DNA of 64,000 nucleotides from Loktanella gaetbuli. Lineage in GTDB: Bacteria; Pseudomonadota; Alphaproteobacteria; Rhodobacterales; Rhodobacteraceae. The position numbers and the translations under genes are program-made. Below, in pieces: positions 42,932 through 50,635 of this stretch. The stretch is from positions 434,001 to 498,000 of the forward strand of contig NZ_JAJATZ010000001.1 of NCBI RefSeq assembly GCF_020531945.1, in the 5' to 3' direction. The number at the start of each line of letters is the position of its first letter. Position 1 is the stretch's first letter. Below the pieces are notes generated by a model. The model saw nothing but the letters and a program-made list of their open reading frames with translations. It ran no database searches and was not told the origin of the DNA.

Positions 42932-43633
42932 ATGAAATCATCCGCAGCAATCGCTGCCGCACTCTGTGCGGTCGCATCAACGACAGCTTCCGCACAGGGC
43001 ATCACCGGCGGACAGCTTGGCATCGAATACAATGCGCCGATTGACGGCAGCGATTTTGGTGGCACCACCTATTCGGGCGGCATCGAATACGGGATCAACC
43101 GGTCCTACGCTCTGTCGCTGAACGCGGCGGGATACCGCCCTGACAATTTCGACACCGACGCCACCAACGTCACTCTGCACGGCACCTATCATTTCGACGA
43201 CTTCAGCTCTGCCGGCATCTTTGTCTCGCATGACGACCTCGACGACGAGAGCATCACGCTGGTCGGGATCGAAGGCGGCACCGACATCTACGGTGGCGAC
43301 CTGACCACCTATCTCGCCCGGTCCAACGACGACGATGTGACCGTCATCGGTTTCGCCGGCGAATACGCCATCCGTGATGCGATCTCGGTCATCGGCGATC
43401 TGGACTATGCCGACCTTGATGGTGGTTCCATCAGCCAGTTCGGGATTGGCGCAGCCTATGACCTGAACGGCGGCCCCACGTTCTACGCCAAGATCGGTAA
43501 CGCCCGCTACGATGACGGCACCATCGACGAAAGCGCGGGCTTCGTGTCGATCGGCGTGGATGTGGCTTTTGGCGCGGAACGCGGCACGACCTTTGACACG
43601 CGCAGCATTTTCGACATCCTGCCGGGCTTCTGA
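42932..43633 (+). CDS. Outer-membrane beta-barrel protein, porin-like (paralogue 2)
   Basis: A 233-residue exported protein. The signal peptide MKSSAAIAAALCAVASTTASA precedes about ten amphipathic strands (GQLGIEYNAP, TYSGGIEYGINRSYALSLNAAGY, SQFGIGAAYDLNGGPTFYAKIG). The C-terminus FGAERGTTFDTRSIFDILPGF closely parallels paralogue 1, while the middle has diverged strongly. The start at 42932 has a weak GAGGCGAG signal upstream. Tandem duplication of an outer-membrane protein is the simplest reading; whether it forms a pore is unproven. Confidence 0.78.
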   Translation: MKSSAAIAAALCAVASTTASAQGITGGQLGIEYNAPIDGSDFGGTTYSGGIEYGINRSYALSLNAAGYRPDNFDTDATNVTLHGTYHFDDFSSAGIFVSHDDLDDESITLVGIEGGTDIYGGDLTTYLARSNDDDVTVIGFAGEYAIRDAISVIGDLDYADLDGGSISQFGIGAAYDLNGGPTFYAKIGNARYDDGTIDESAGFVSIGVDVAFGAERGTTFDTRSIFDILPGF

Positions 43634-43647
43634 CCCTTTGCACAATT

Positions 43648-43672
43648 GCCCGCGATGTCCTACATCGCGGGC
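43648..43672 (+). promoter_or_regulatory. 11-bp hairpin touching the trmFO start
   Basis: GCCCGCGATGT and ACATCGCGGGC form a perfect stem with a 3-nt loop that ends one base before the ATG at 43673. It could be the 3' end of the barrel mRNA or a structure that covers the trmFO ribosome-binding region. Confidence 0.55.
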
Positions 43673-45034
43673 ATGACACATACACTGAACATCGTCGGCG
43701 GCGGCATGGCCGGATCAGAGGCCGCCTGGCAGGCCGCGAATGCGGGCCTCAAGGTCGTCATTCATGAAATGCGGCCCAAGGTCGAAACCTTTGCCCACCG
43801 GACCGGCCATCTGGGCGAAATGGTCTGTTCCAACTCGTTCCGGTCCGATGACCACGAACAGAACGCCGTGGGCCTGCTGCATTGGGAAATGCGTGCAGCA
43901 AACGGCCTTATCATGCAGACCGCCGCGAAACACCGCCTGCCCGCCGGTGGTGCCTTGGCCGTGGACCGCGACCCCTTTGCCGAAAGCGTCACCGCCGCCC
44001 TGACTGCGCATCCCAACATCAGCGTCAGCTACGAAGAAATCACCGCGCTGCCCGACAGCGGCGACTGGATCATCGCGACTGGCCCGCTGACCTCCGGTAC
44101 CCTGGCCGAGGCGATCCGCGTGGAAACCGGTGCCGATCAGCTGGCCTTTTTCGACGCGATCGCCCCCATCGTCTATGCAGATACCGTGAACATGGACGTG
44201 GCGTGGATGCAGTCGCGGTATGACAAGGGCGAAACCGAGGACGAGCGCACCGCCTATCTGAACTGCCCGATGACCCGCGACCAGTACGAGGCATTCATCG
44301 ACGCCCTCCTCGCCTCTGACAAAACCGAATTCAAAGAGGGCGAAACCGCGAAATATTTTGACGGCTGCCTGCCCATCGAGGTGATGGCCGAACGCGGCCG
44401 CGAAACCCTGCGGTTTGGCCCGATGAAACCGGTAGGTCTGACCAATGCCCATGACCCCGCGACCAAACCCTACGCGGTGGTGCAGTTGCGCCGGGACAAT
44501 GCGCTTGGCACGCTTTACAATATCGTAGGTTTTCAGACCAAGATGAAATACGGCGCACAAAAGGCTGTTTTCAAAACAATTCCCGGTCTGGAGGATGCCG
44601 AATTCGCGCGTCTTGGCGGGATTCACCGGAACACCTTCATCAACGCGCCCACGTTGCTGGACAGCCAGATGCGTTTGAAATCGCGGCCCAATATCCGCTT
44701 TGCCGGGCAGATCACGGGCGTCGAGGGCTATGTTGAATCCGCCGCGATGGGTTTGCTGGCCGCGCGTATGGCGGTGGCACAGGCGCACGGGCTGACCCTG
44801 CCCGACGTGCCTGCCACCACCGCGATGGGCGCACTGGTCACCCACATCACGGGCGGTGCCGACGCCAAGACCTTCCAGCCGATGAACGTGAATTTCGGCC
44901 TCTTTCCCCCGCTCGAAGGCACGGGGATCAAAGGCGGACGCCGCAACCGCAAGGACCGCTACAAGGCCTATACCGACCGGGCCAAGGCCGATTGGACCGA
45001 CTGGCTGGCACGAACGGTCCCCGTACCTGCGTGA
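43673..45034 (+). CDS. trmFO: Methylenetetrahydrofolate-tRNA-(uracil-54-C5-)-methyltransferase
   Basis: A 453-residue flavoprotein that forms 5-methyluridine at tRNA position 54 using methylene-tetrahydrofolate. It has the FAD loop NIVGGGMAGSEAAWQ at the N-terminus, and HRTGHLGEMVCSNSFRSD with the conserved cysteine. FDAIAPIVYADTVNMDVAW, EFKEGETAKYFDGCLPIEVMAERGRETLRFGPMKPVGL and the C-terminal GGRRNRKDRY are all family signatures. Start 43673 gives MTHTLNIVGGG; an upstream ATG at 43655 is within the hairpin. The stop overlaps gluQRS (GTGA). Confidence 0.96.
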   Translation: MTHTLNIVGGGMAGSEAAWQAANAGLKVVIHEMRPKVETFAHRTGHLGEMVCSNSFRSDDHEQNAVGLLHWEMRAANGLIMQTAAKHRLPAGGALAVDRDPFAESVTAALTAHPNISVSYEEITALPDSGDWIIATGPLTSGTLAEAIRVETGADQLAFFDAIAPIVYADTVNMDVAWMQSRYDKGETEDERTAYLNCPMTRDQYEAFIDALLASDKTEFKEGETAKYFDGCLPIEVMAERGRETLRFGPMKPVGLTNAHDPATKPYAVVQLRRDNALGTLYNIVGFQTKMKYGAQKAVFKTIPGLEDAEFARLGGIHRNTFINAPTLLDSQMRLKSRPNIRFAGQITGVEGYVESAAMGLLAARMAVAQAHGLTLPDVPATTAMGALVTHITGGADAKTFQPMNVNFGLFPPLEGTGIKGGRRNRKDRYKAYTDRAKADWTDWLARTVPVPA

Positions 45035-45828
45035 TCACGCGCTTTGCCCCGTCGCCCACCGGGCCGCTGCACCTTGGTCACGCCTTCTCGGCGCTGACCG
45101 CATGGGACATGGCACAGGCGGTGGGCGGCACGTTTCTGCTGCGGATCGAGGACATCGACCAGTCCCGCGCCCGTCAAGCGTGGGAGGCACAGATCTACGA
45201 CGACCTGCGGTGGCTGGGCCTGACCTGGCCGACCCCCGTGATGCGCCAATCCGACCGGCTGGACACCTACGCAGACGCACTCGACCATCTGTGGGATCGT
45301 GGTCTGCTCTATCCTTGCACCTGCAACCGTCGTGATATCCTTGCTGCCGCCAGCGCGCCGCAAGAGGGTGCGCCGATGGGACCAGACGGGGTGGTCTATC
45401 CCGGCACCTGCCGTCAAATGTCCCGCACGGGGCCGCGCCCGACAGATACAGCACTCCGGCTCGACATGCAGCGCGCCTGTCAAACCGTTGAAAACAATTA
45501 TTTGTCCAAAGAAACGGTAGAGGCCATCGGGGACGTCGTCCTTGCCCGGCGCGATATGGGCACATCCTATCACCTCTCGGTCGTCGTTGATGACGCGGCT
45601 CAGGGCGTCACGGATGTGGTGCGCGGTCAGGACCTCGCAGATGCAACGCCAATCCACATTCTGCTGCAACACCTGCTCGGCCTGCCCACACCTCAGTACC
45701 ACCACCATCGACTGATCCGCGATGATCAGGGCAAGCGTCTGGCGAAACGCGACGACGCCCGCGCCCTGTCACTCTACCGTGCGCAGGGGGCGACCCCCCG
45801 CGATATCAGGCACATGGTCGGCATTTGA
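45031..45828 (+). CDS. gluQRS: Glutamyl-queuosine tRNA(Asp) synthetase
   Basis: A 265-residue paralogue of the glutamyl-tRNA synthetase catalytic core that attaches glutamate to queuosine at position 34 of tRNA-Asp. It has the class I motifs RFAPSPTGPLHLGH (HIGH) and KRLAKR (KMSKS-like). There is no anticodon-binding domain, as expected for a protein of about 265-300 residues. Zinc-binding cysteines are seen in YPCTCNRRD and YPGTCR. It starts with GTG at 45031, overlapping trmFO. The pair of tRNA-modification genes is probably cotranscribed. Confidence 0.93.
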   Translation: MITRFAPSPTGPLHLGHAFSALTAWDMAQAVGGTFLLRIEDIDQSRARQAWEAQIYDDLRWLGLTWPTPVMRQSDRLDTYADALDHLWDRGLLYPCTCNRRDILAAASAPQEGAPMGPDGVVYPGTCRQMSRTGPRPTDTALRLDMQRACQTVENNYLSKETVEAIGDVVLARRDMGTSYHLSVVVDDAAQGVTDVVRGQDLADATPIHILLQHLLGLPTPQYHHHRLIRDDQGKRLAKRDDARALSLYRAQGATPRDIRHMVGI

Positions 45829-45841
45829 CGCCTGTCCAGGT

Positions 45842-45862
45842 TTCTTCTGGTCAAAAATATCC
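45842..45862 (+). repeat. Second copy of the TTCTTCTGGTC element
   Basis: 21 bp that differ at two bases from 39011-39031; it lies 13 bp past the gluQRS stop and, as there, is followed by GC-rich sequence. A looser reverse-orientation relative (GAGTATTT...AGATGA) lies at 56057-56076 before rsmA. Confidence 0.6.
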
Positions 45863-45912
45863 GCCCCGCCGGCGAGGCGTCCCGCAGCAGCAATCAGACT
45901 ACCATCGGACGG

Positions 45913-46266
45913 TTACGCACCGTCCTCGACAACTTCCGCCCCATTCTCGACCGTCGTGTAAAAACACGACCTTCGCCCCGTGTGACAGGCCGGCCCCGTC
46001 TGGCGCACGGCTACCAACAGGCAATCCCGGTCGCAATCCAGCCGGAATTCCACCAGCTCCTGCACATTGCCCGATGTCTTGCCCTTGATCCAAAGCTCGG
46101 ACCGCGACCGCGACCAATAGGTGACCTCACGCGTGCGCAATGTCCGTTCCACCGCATCACGGTTCATCCAGGCCATCATCAGCACCTCGCCGGATGTGTT
46201 GTCCTGGGCGATCGCGGGAATCAGCCCGGCGTCATTGTAACGCAGGCTTGCGGGGTCGAATGTCAT
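45913..46266 (-). CDS. hisI: Phosphoribosyl-AMP cyclohydrolase
   Basis: A 117-residue zinc enzyme of histidine synthesis that opens the adenine ring of phosphoribosyl-AMP. Signature elements are EVLMMAWMNRDAVERTL, TYWSRSRSELWIKGKTSGNVQ, the metal region LDCDRDCLLVAVRQTGPACHTGRRSCF with the conserved cysteines, and a short tail. It is the monofunctional form (no HisE fusion). ATG 46266 is divergent from the NifU-like gene across about 64 bp. Confidence 0.95.
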   Translation of the reverse strand: MTFDPASLRYNDAGLIPAIAQDNTSGEVLMMAWMNRDAVERTLRTREVTYWSRSRSELWIKGKTSGNVQELVEFRLDCDRDCLLVAVRQTGPACHTGRRSCFYTTVENGAEVVEDGA

Positions 46267-46330
46267 GGCCGTATCTTTCCAATGGGGATGCAGGGCCCTA
46301 ATTAAGGGCCAAGCGATGAAAGGGCAAACC

Positions 46331-46777
46331 ATGACCGCAGAAGCCGACATGATGAAACTCTATTCGACGCGCATTCTGGCGCTGGCCGCGCAGGTGCCCC
46401 ATGTCGGCCGGTTGAATGCGCCGGACGGCACGGCCCGTCAGCGCTCGCCATTGTGCGGCTCGACGGTGACAGTGGACGTAGTGGTGCAGGACGGCGTGAT
46501 TTCGCAATTCGCACAGGACGTAAAGGCCTGCGCGCTGGGTCAGGCGGCCGCTGCCGTGGTCGGTGCGGCGATCATCGGTCTGGACCGTGCCACCGTTCAG
46601 CGTGGACGCGATGAAATGGCGGCCATGCTCAAGGACAACGGTCCCGTGCCGACCGCACCCTTTGACGGATTGGCCGTTCTTGAACCCGCCAAGGATTATA
46701 AGAACCGCCACGCCTCGATCTTGCTCAGCTTTGATGCAACGCTTGCGGCCCTGGACGCAGTGCAGGTGAGCGCCTGA
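46331..46777 (+). CDS. NifU/IscU-like iron-sulfur scaffold protein with only two cysteines
   Basis: A 148-residue protein of the NifU N-terminal/IscU fold. Conserved positions are SPLCGSTV (first ligand cysteine) and ACALGQAAAAVV (second). The third cysteine usual in IscU/SufU, and the LPPVK-type chaperone motif, are absent: this is a reduced scaffold like those common in Rhodobacteraceae. ATG 46331 has AAAGGG upstream; ATG 46316 is an in-frame alternative. It is divergent from hisI and followed by a hairpin. It may carry clusters or a single metal; cluster assembly in vivo is unproven. Confidence 0.8.
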   Translation: MTAEADMMKLYSTRILALAAQVPHVGRLNAPDGTARQRSPLCGSTVTVDVVVQDGVISQFAQDVKACALGQAAAAVVGAAIIGLDRATVQRGRDEMAAMLKDNGPVPTAPFDGLAVLEPAKDYKNRHASILLSFDATLAALDAVQVSA

Positions 46778-46785
46778 CACCACCG

Positions 46786-46807
46786 CACGGCCGAACGCCG
46801 GGCCGTG
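46786..46807 (+). terminator. Hairpin after the NifU-like gene
   Basis: CACGGCC and GGCCGTG form a 7-bp stem with an 8-nt loop, 8 bp past the stop, and are followed by AAAAA rather than T. It is probably a 3'-end structure. Confidence 0.5.
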
Positions 46808-47040
46808 AAAAACCACGTAGATCGTCAAGACAAGCGCGCCTTCAGCCTTTGGTTGGCTATCCGGGTGCAAGTCGCCGGTTCCTGTGCGCTTGGCGCATCA
46901 CGGTTGTTTCGCCATGGGGCAACAGACCAGCCGGTTGCGATTTCAAGGGCATTTGCATCGGAACCGCGGACCCGGACCCTGCCCGGCCGTGATCCGTCGC
47001 AGCGACAACGCGCCAATTCACACGCCTTGCGATCTTGCCC
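46808..47040. other. Gene-free stretch
   Basis: I see no supported gene here. A 33-codon frame (minus strand, about 46857-46960, ending RNRRLAPG) lacks a ribosome-binding site and is not called. Confidence 0.4.
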
Positions 47041-47073
47041 AAAAAAAACCGCCGCACGCTGTGGCAGCGGCGG
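47041..47073 (-). terminator. Intrinsic terminator of the 40-residue membrane protein gene
   Basis: On the minus strand CCGCCGC and GCGGCGG (7-bp stem, 11-nt loop) are followed by eight T. It lies about 130 bp past the stop of the small gene at 47205, leaving a 3' region without ORF. Confidence 0.8.
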
Positions 47074-47204
47074 CGGGCAGTGATGCATCCTGTGTGGCGC
47101 GCGGCGTCGATGGGATCAGGCAAATCCCGGACGCTGTGGACAGGCAAGTCGTGATTGCTGTGTGGGACAGGCAATGACGCGCGCCGTTGGATACGAGGCA
47201 GGTG

Positions 47205-47327
47205 TCAGACAAATCCGGGCAAGGACAATCCAACACACAGCATGACGGTCAGGGCCAGAACACCCAAGGCATCCGACAGGATCGTGTCGCTGTTGCGGAC
47301 AATCACTAATTTGATTTGCTGGCTCAT
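47205..47327 (-). CDS. 40-residue single-span membrane protein
   Basis: A short gene with a strong AAGGAG eight bases before ATG 47327. The product has a polar N-terminus (SQQIKLVIVRNSDTILSD) and one hydrophobic segment of about 18 residues (LGVLALTVMLCVGLSLPGF). It is preceded by its own gap (to 47447) and followed by an intrinsic terminator, so it is an independent transcript. The strong initiation site and terminator argue that it is real. I do not recognise the family; its role is unknown. Confidence 0.75.
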   Translation of the reverse strand: MSQQIKLVIVRNSDTILSDALGVLALTVMLCVGLSLPGFV

Positions 47328-47447
47328 CGTCTGGCTCCTTTCATCTCGCTGTGTTGCCTCTTTGTTCCATAACACATGCGCCATGTAAAGAACTTTATGA
47401 GAACAAACGTGAACAAAAGTGATCAGCGCGCGGAACATCCCTCAAAA

Positions 47448-47912
47448 TCAGGGCTTTGGGTGTTCCGCTTTCTTGGACCAGGCCCCGCCGTCCTGCGCCC
47501 AGTATTGCGCGGTACAGCCTGCGGCCGTCAGGGTTTTCCACTGTTCGCGCGCAATCGCCAGTGCGTCACCGTCGTGGCCGTCGAACAGCACGCAGGCCCG
47601 GTCCGACAACCCGACCTCAGTTGCGTTCAGCGGCGCGCCGTCGATGCTCATCACGCAAGCGAACCCGCCTGCCGGGTTATCCACCCCCAGCAGGATCGGT
47701 TGGTCCGCATCATGCGGACCACCCGCCAGCCCATGCGGACGAAAGCCATCCGCAGGCCCCTGCCACAAGACCTCGTCCAGCCGTGCGAGGCGGTCGGGAT
47801 CAGTCCCGCGCACCAGCACGCGCCATCCCTGCCCGCGCGCCCGGTCCAACAGCATCGGCAGCGCCTGTTCCAGCGGACTGTCCGTCAGGTGATAGAAATA
47901 GACGGCCCCCAT
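47448..47912 (-). CDS. holC: DNA polymerase III subunit chi
   Basis: A 154-residue clamp-loader accessory protein that bridges the loader to single-strand binding protein. It begins VYFYHLTDSPLEQALPMLLDRARGQGWRVLVRG, the HolC pattern, with ARLDEVLWQGPADGFRPHGLAGG in the centre. The ATG touches the pepA stop (TGATG), so translation is coupled; pepA-holC adjacency is common in proteobacteria. Confidence 0.9.
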   Translation of the reverse strand: MGAVYFYHLTDSPLEQALPMLLDRARGQGWRVLVRGTDPDRLARLDEVLWQGPADGFRPHGLAGGPHDADQPILLGVDNPAGGFACVMSIDGAPLNATEVGLSDRACVLFDGHDGDALAIAREQWKTLTAAGCTAQYWAQDGGAWSKKAEHPKP

Positions 47913-49378
47913 CAGGACTCGTAGCGATCCGCGATCAGACGGTTCAGCGCCATGACACCCCAGCCTGTTGCACCCTTGGGTGACAGGGCCGTTTCGGATT
48001 TGACCGATGCCGTGCCTGCGATATCCAGATGGCACCAAGGCGTATCGTCCTTGACGAACCGGCCCAGGAATTGCGCCGCGGTGATGGACCCCGCATAGCG
48101 ACCACCGGTGTTTTTCATGTCCGCGATAGGGCTGTCGATCAGCTTGTCATAGGCTTTGCCCATCGGCATCCGCCATGCGCCTTCGCCCTCGGACGCGCAG
48201 GCGTCCAGGAACGCACCTGCCAGATCATCGGAATTGCTGAACACGCCCGCGTTTTCGTTGCCGAGCGCGACCAGCATCGCCCCTGTCAGGGTCGCAAGGT
48301 TGATCATGCCCGTGGGCGCAAAACGGTCCTGCGCGTACCAAAGCACATCGGCCAGCACCATGCGTCCCTCGGCATCGGTGTTGATGACCTCAATCGTGTC
48401 GCCCTTCATCGAGGTGATGACATCGCCCGGTTTGTAGGCCTTGCCGTCGGGCATGTTTTCCACCAGCCCGACCAGACCCACGACATTCGCCTTTGCCTTG
48501 CGCAAGGCCAGCGTGCGCATCACACCGGACACGACGCCCGCGCCGCCCATGTCCATGGTCATGTCTTCCATGCTGGCGCCTGGCTTGATCGAAATCCCGC
48601 CCGTGTCGAACGTCACGCCCTTGCCTACCAGCGCAAAGGGGGCCTCGTCGCCGCCGCCGTTCCACTGCATCACCACCACCTTGGACGGTGCGGCAGACCC
48701 TTGCCCCACGGCCAGCAGCGCCCGCATTCCCAGTTTTTCCAGGTCGGCCTCTTCGAGGATTTCGACCTCCAGCCCCAGTTCCTGCATGCCTGCCAGACGG
48801 GCCGCGAAATCATCGGTCGTCAGCACATTGCCCGGCGCATTGGTCAGATCGCGTGTGAAAAAGATCCCTTCGGCGATGGCCATGCCGACCCGTGCCGCCG
48901 AAGCCAGCGCCTCGGGATCGTCGGACTGGATCGTGATCGGGCCCTGCGGCTTGCCTTTGTCGGTCTTGTGATCGGTGAACCGGTAGCCGCGCAGCGCCAG
49001 CCCAAGTGCAATGTTTTCGGCGTTGCCAATGTCGCCCGCCAGAACCGTCAGCGCATCGCTGCCCTGCGCCTTGGCCAGGGCGGCGCCGATCTTGCGCGCG
49101 GTCACGGCATCAGAATCGGCGGGGGCCTTGACCACCAGCACCGCATCGGCGGCGGTCCCGGCGGCATAGTTCAGCCGCACGACGTGACCCGGTTCCGCCT
49201 TGTCAAAGGCCGCATCCTTGGACGCGCGCGACACGGCCTTGTGGGTTGTGGCGTCCAGTTTCTGCGCAGCGGTCGACAGTTGACCATCTGGTCCCACGAA
49301 AACGGCGATCAGACCTGCGGTCTTTTCCAGACCATCATGGTTATTGGGCACAAAGCGGATGTCAGCGATATCAGTCAT
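47912..49378 (-). CDS. pepA: Leucyl aminopeptidase
   Basis: A 488-residue M17 aminopeptidase with two metal ions. The N-terminal domain is variable. The catalytic domain has GKGVTFDTGGISIKPGASMEDM (metal-binding Lys/Asp) and the family signature NTDAEGRMVLAD, followed by WRMPMGKAYDKLIDSPIADMKNTGGRYAGSITAAQFLGRFV. Size and motifs are intact. The start is ambiguous: ATG 49378 (chosen) or GTG 49384, which lies closer to the upstream AAAGG. holC is coupled downstream. The gene is divergent from lptF. Confidence 0.95.
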   Translation of the reverse strand: MTDIADIRFVPNNHDGLEKTAGLIAVFVGPDGQLSTAAQKLDATTHKAVSRASKDAAFDKAEPGHVVRLNYAAGTAADAVLVVKAPADSDAVTARKIGAALAKAQGSDALTVLAGDIGNAENIALGLALRGYRFTDHKTDKGKPQGPITIQSDDPEALASAARVGMAIAEGIFFTRDLTNAPGNVLTTDDFAARLAGMQELGLEVEILEEADLEKLGMRALLAVGQGSAAPSKVVVMQWNGGGDEAPFALVGKGVTFDTGGISIKPGASMEDMTMDMGGAGVVSGVMRTLALRKAKANVVGLVGLVENMPDGKAYKPGDVITSMKGDTIEVINTDAEGRMVLADVLWYAQDRFAPTGMINLATLTGAMLVALGNENAGVFSNSDDLAGAFLDACASEGEGAWRMPMGKAYDKLIDSPIADMKNTGGRYAGSITAAQFLGRFVKDDTPWCHLDIAGTASVKSETALSPKGATGWGVMALNRLIADRYES

Positions 49379-49510
49379 GATCACGGGGCCTTTCGGGCAA
49401 GCGGAACGAATTTCCCTACAGGTAGCGACGATGTGCCGGAATGGCCAGTTTCCAGTTTCGGATTGCCGGCCCTTGGTCTAGTTTGCCGCAAGGCACGAAG
49501 GACAGAATGT

Positions 49511-50635
49511 TTGGGACGGATCGACCGATATCTGCTGAGACAGCTCGTGCTGGTCTTCAACTTCTTTGGCCTGGTGCTGGTGATGGTCTATTGGATCAAC
49601 GCAGCGGTGCGCCTGTTCGACCAGTTGATCGCGGATGGCCAGTCGGCCTCGGTCATCGGTCAGCTGCTGGTGCTGACGCTGCCCAACGTGATCCGCGCTG
49701 TGGTGCCGATCGCCGCATTTGCCGCCGCCATCTATGTCACGAACCGTCTGTCGCAGGATTCCGAACTGGTCGTGATCCAGGCGACCGGGTTTTCGGGCCG
49801 CAGGCTGGCGCGACCGTTCATCTATTTCGGGCTGATGGTCTTTGTCGGCATGTCGCTGCTGGTGCATGTGCTGACCCCGCTTTCGGCGGCTGTGCTGAAC
49901 GACAGGCAGGCGGAAATCGCACGTTCCGTGACCGCCCGTATTCTGGCCGAAGGCCAGTTCATCGAACCCGCGACGGGCATCACCATCTATATCCGCGACA
50001 TCGCCCCCAACGGGGAATTGCGCGACGTGATGCTGTCGGACATGCGCGATGCGGATACCAGCGTGACCTATACAGCTAGCCGCGCCTATCTGGTCAACAC
50101 CGGAGACACCACGCAACTGGTCATGGTCGACGGCATGGCACAGACGCTGCGTGCCGACACCCAGCGCCTGTTCGTCACCGAATTCGCGGATTTTTCCTAT
50201 GGCATCGGTGATCTGATCACCACCGGGGACCCCGGCCCCCGTAACCTGCGCCAGATCACCAGCCAGGAACTGTGGACCGACACCGCAGCCGTGGCCACGG
50301 AAACCGACACCACACAGGCCAGCGTCATGGCCGAATTTCACGACCGTAACAGCCAGGCACTGTTCGGGATCGTGGGGGCGCTGTTGGGCTATGCCACGCT
50401 GATGCTGGGCAGTTTCAGCCGGTTCGGGGTATGGCCGCAGATCATCCTCGCCGTGGTGCTGCTGGTGGTGGTCAAGGCGCTGGAAACCATCGGGCTGGAT
50501 GCGGCGCAGACATCGGCGGCGCATTGGCCGCTGGCCTATCTGGCGGTGGGGGTCGGCCTACTGATCGTTGCCGTGCTCTTGTTCATCGCGGGGCGTCCCT
50601 ACCTGTTTCACCGCAAACCGAGACAGGTCGCATGA
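49511..50635 (+). CDS. lptF: LPS export ABC transporter permease LptF
   Basis: A 374-residue inner-membrane protein that, with LptG and LptB, extracts LPS and feeds it to the periplasmic Lpt bridge. It has the N-terminal segment GRIDRYLLRQLVLVFNFFGLVLVMVYWINAAVRL, followed by LTLPNVIRAVVPIAAFAAAIYVTNRLSQDSELVVIQATGFS, the YjgP/YjgQ coupling region. A periplasmic beta-jellyroll and C-terminal helices follow. The start appears to be TTG 49511, with AAGGA about eight bases upstream; the nearby ATG (49507) is out of frame. The stop overlaps lptG. Confidence 0.93.
   Translation: MGRIDRYLLRQLVLVFNFFGLVLVMVYWINAAVRLFDQLIADGQSASVIGQLLVLTLPNVIRAVVPIAAFAAAIYVTNRLSQDSELVVIQATGFSGRRLARPFIYFGLMVFVGMSLLVHVLTPLSAAVLNDRQAEIARSVTARILAEGQFIEPATGITIYIRDIAPNGELRDVMLSDMRDADTSVTYTASRAYLVNTGDTTQLVMVDGMAQTLRADTQRLFVTEFADFSYGIGDLITTGDPGPRNLRQITSQELWTDTAAVATETDTTQASVMAEFHDRNSQALFGIVGALLGYATLMLGSFSRFGVWPQIILAVVLLVVVKALETIGLDAAQTSAAHWPLAYLAVGVGLLIVAVLLFIAGRPYLFHRKPRQVA

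Noticed and set aside
46857..46960. A 33-codon frame ending RNRRLAPG on the minus strand
   Set aside because: No ribosome-binding site, no recognised family and no promoter; kept only as a note.
46778..47200. A cobalamin-type riboswitch or RNase P RNA in the gap
   Set aside because: I looked for the conserved boxes of these RNAs and did not find them on either strand.
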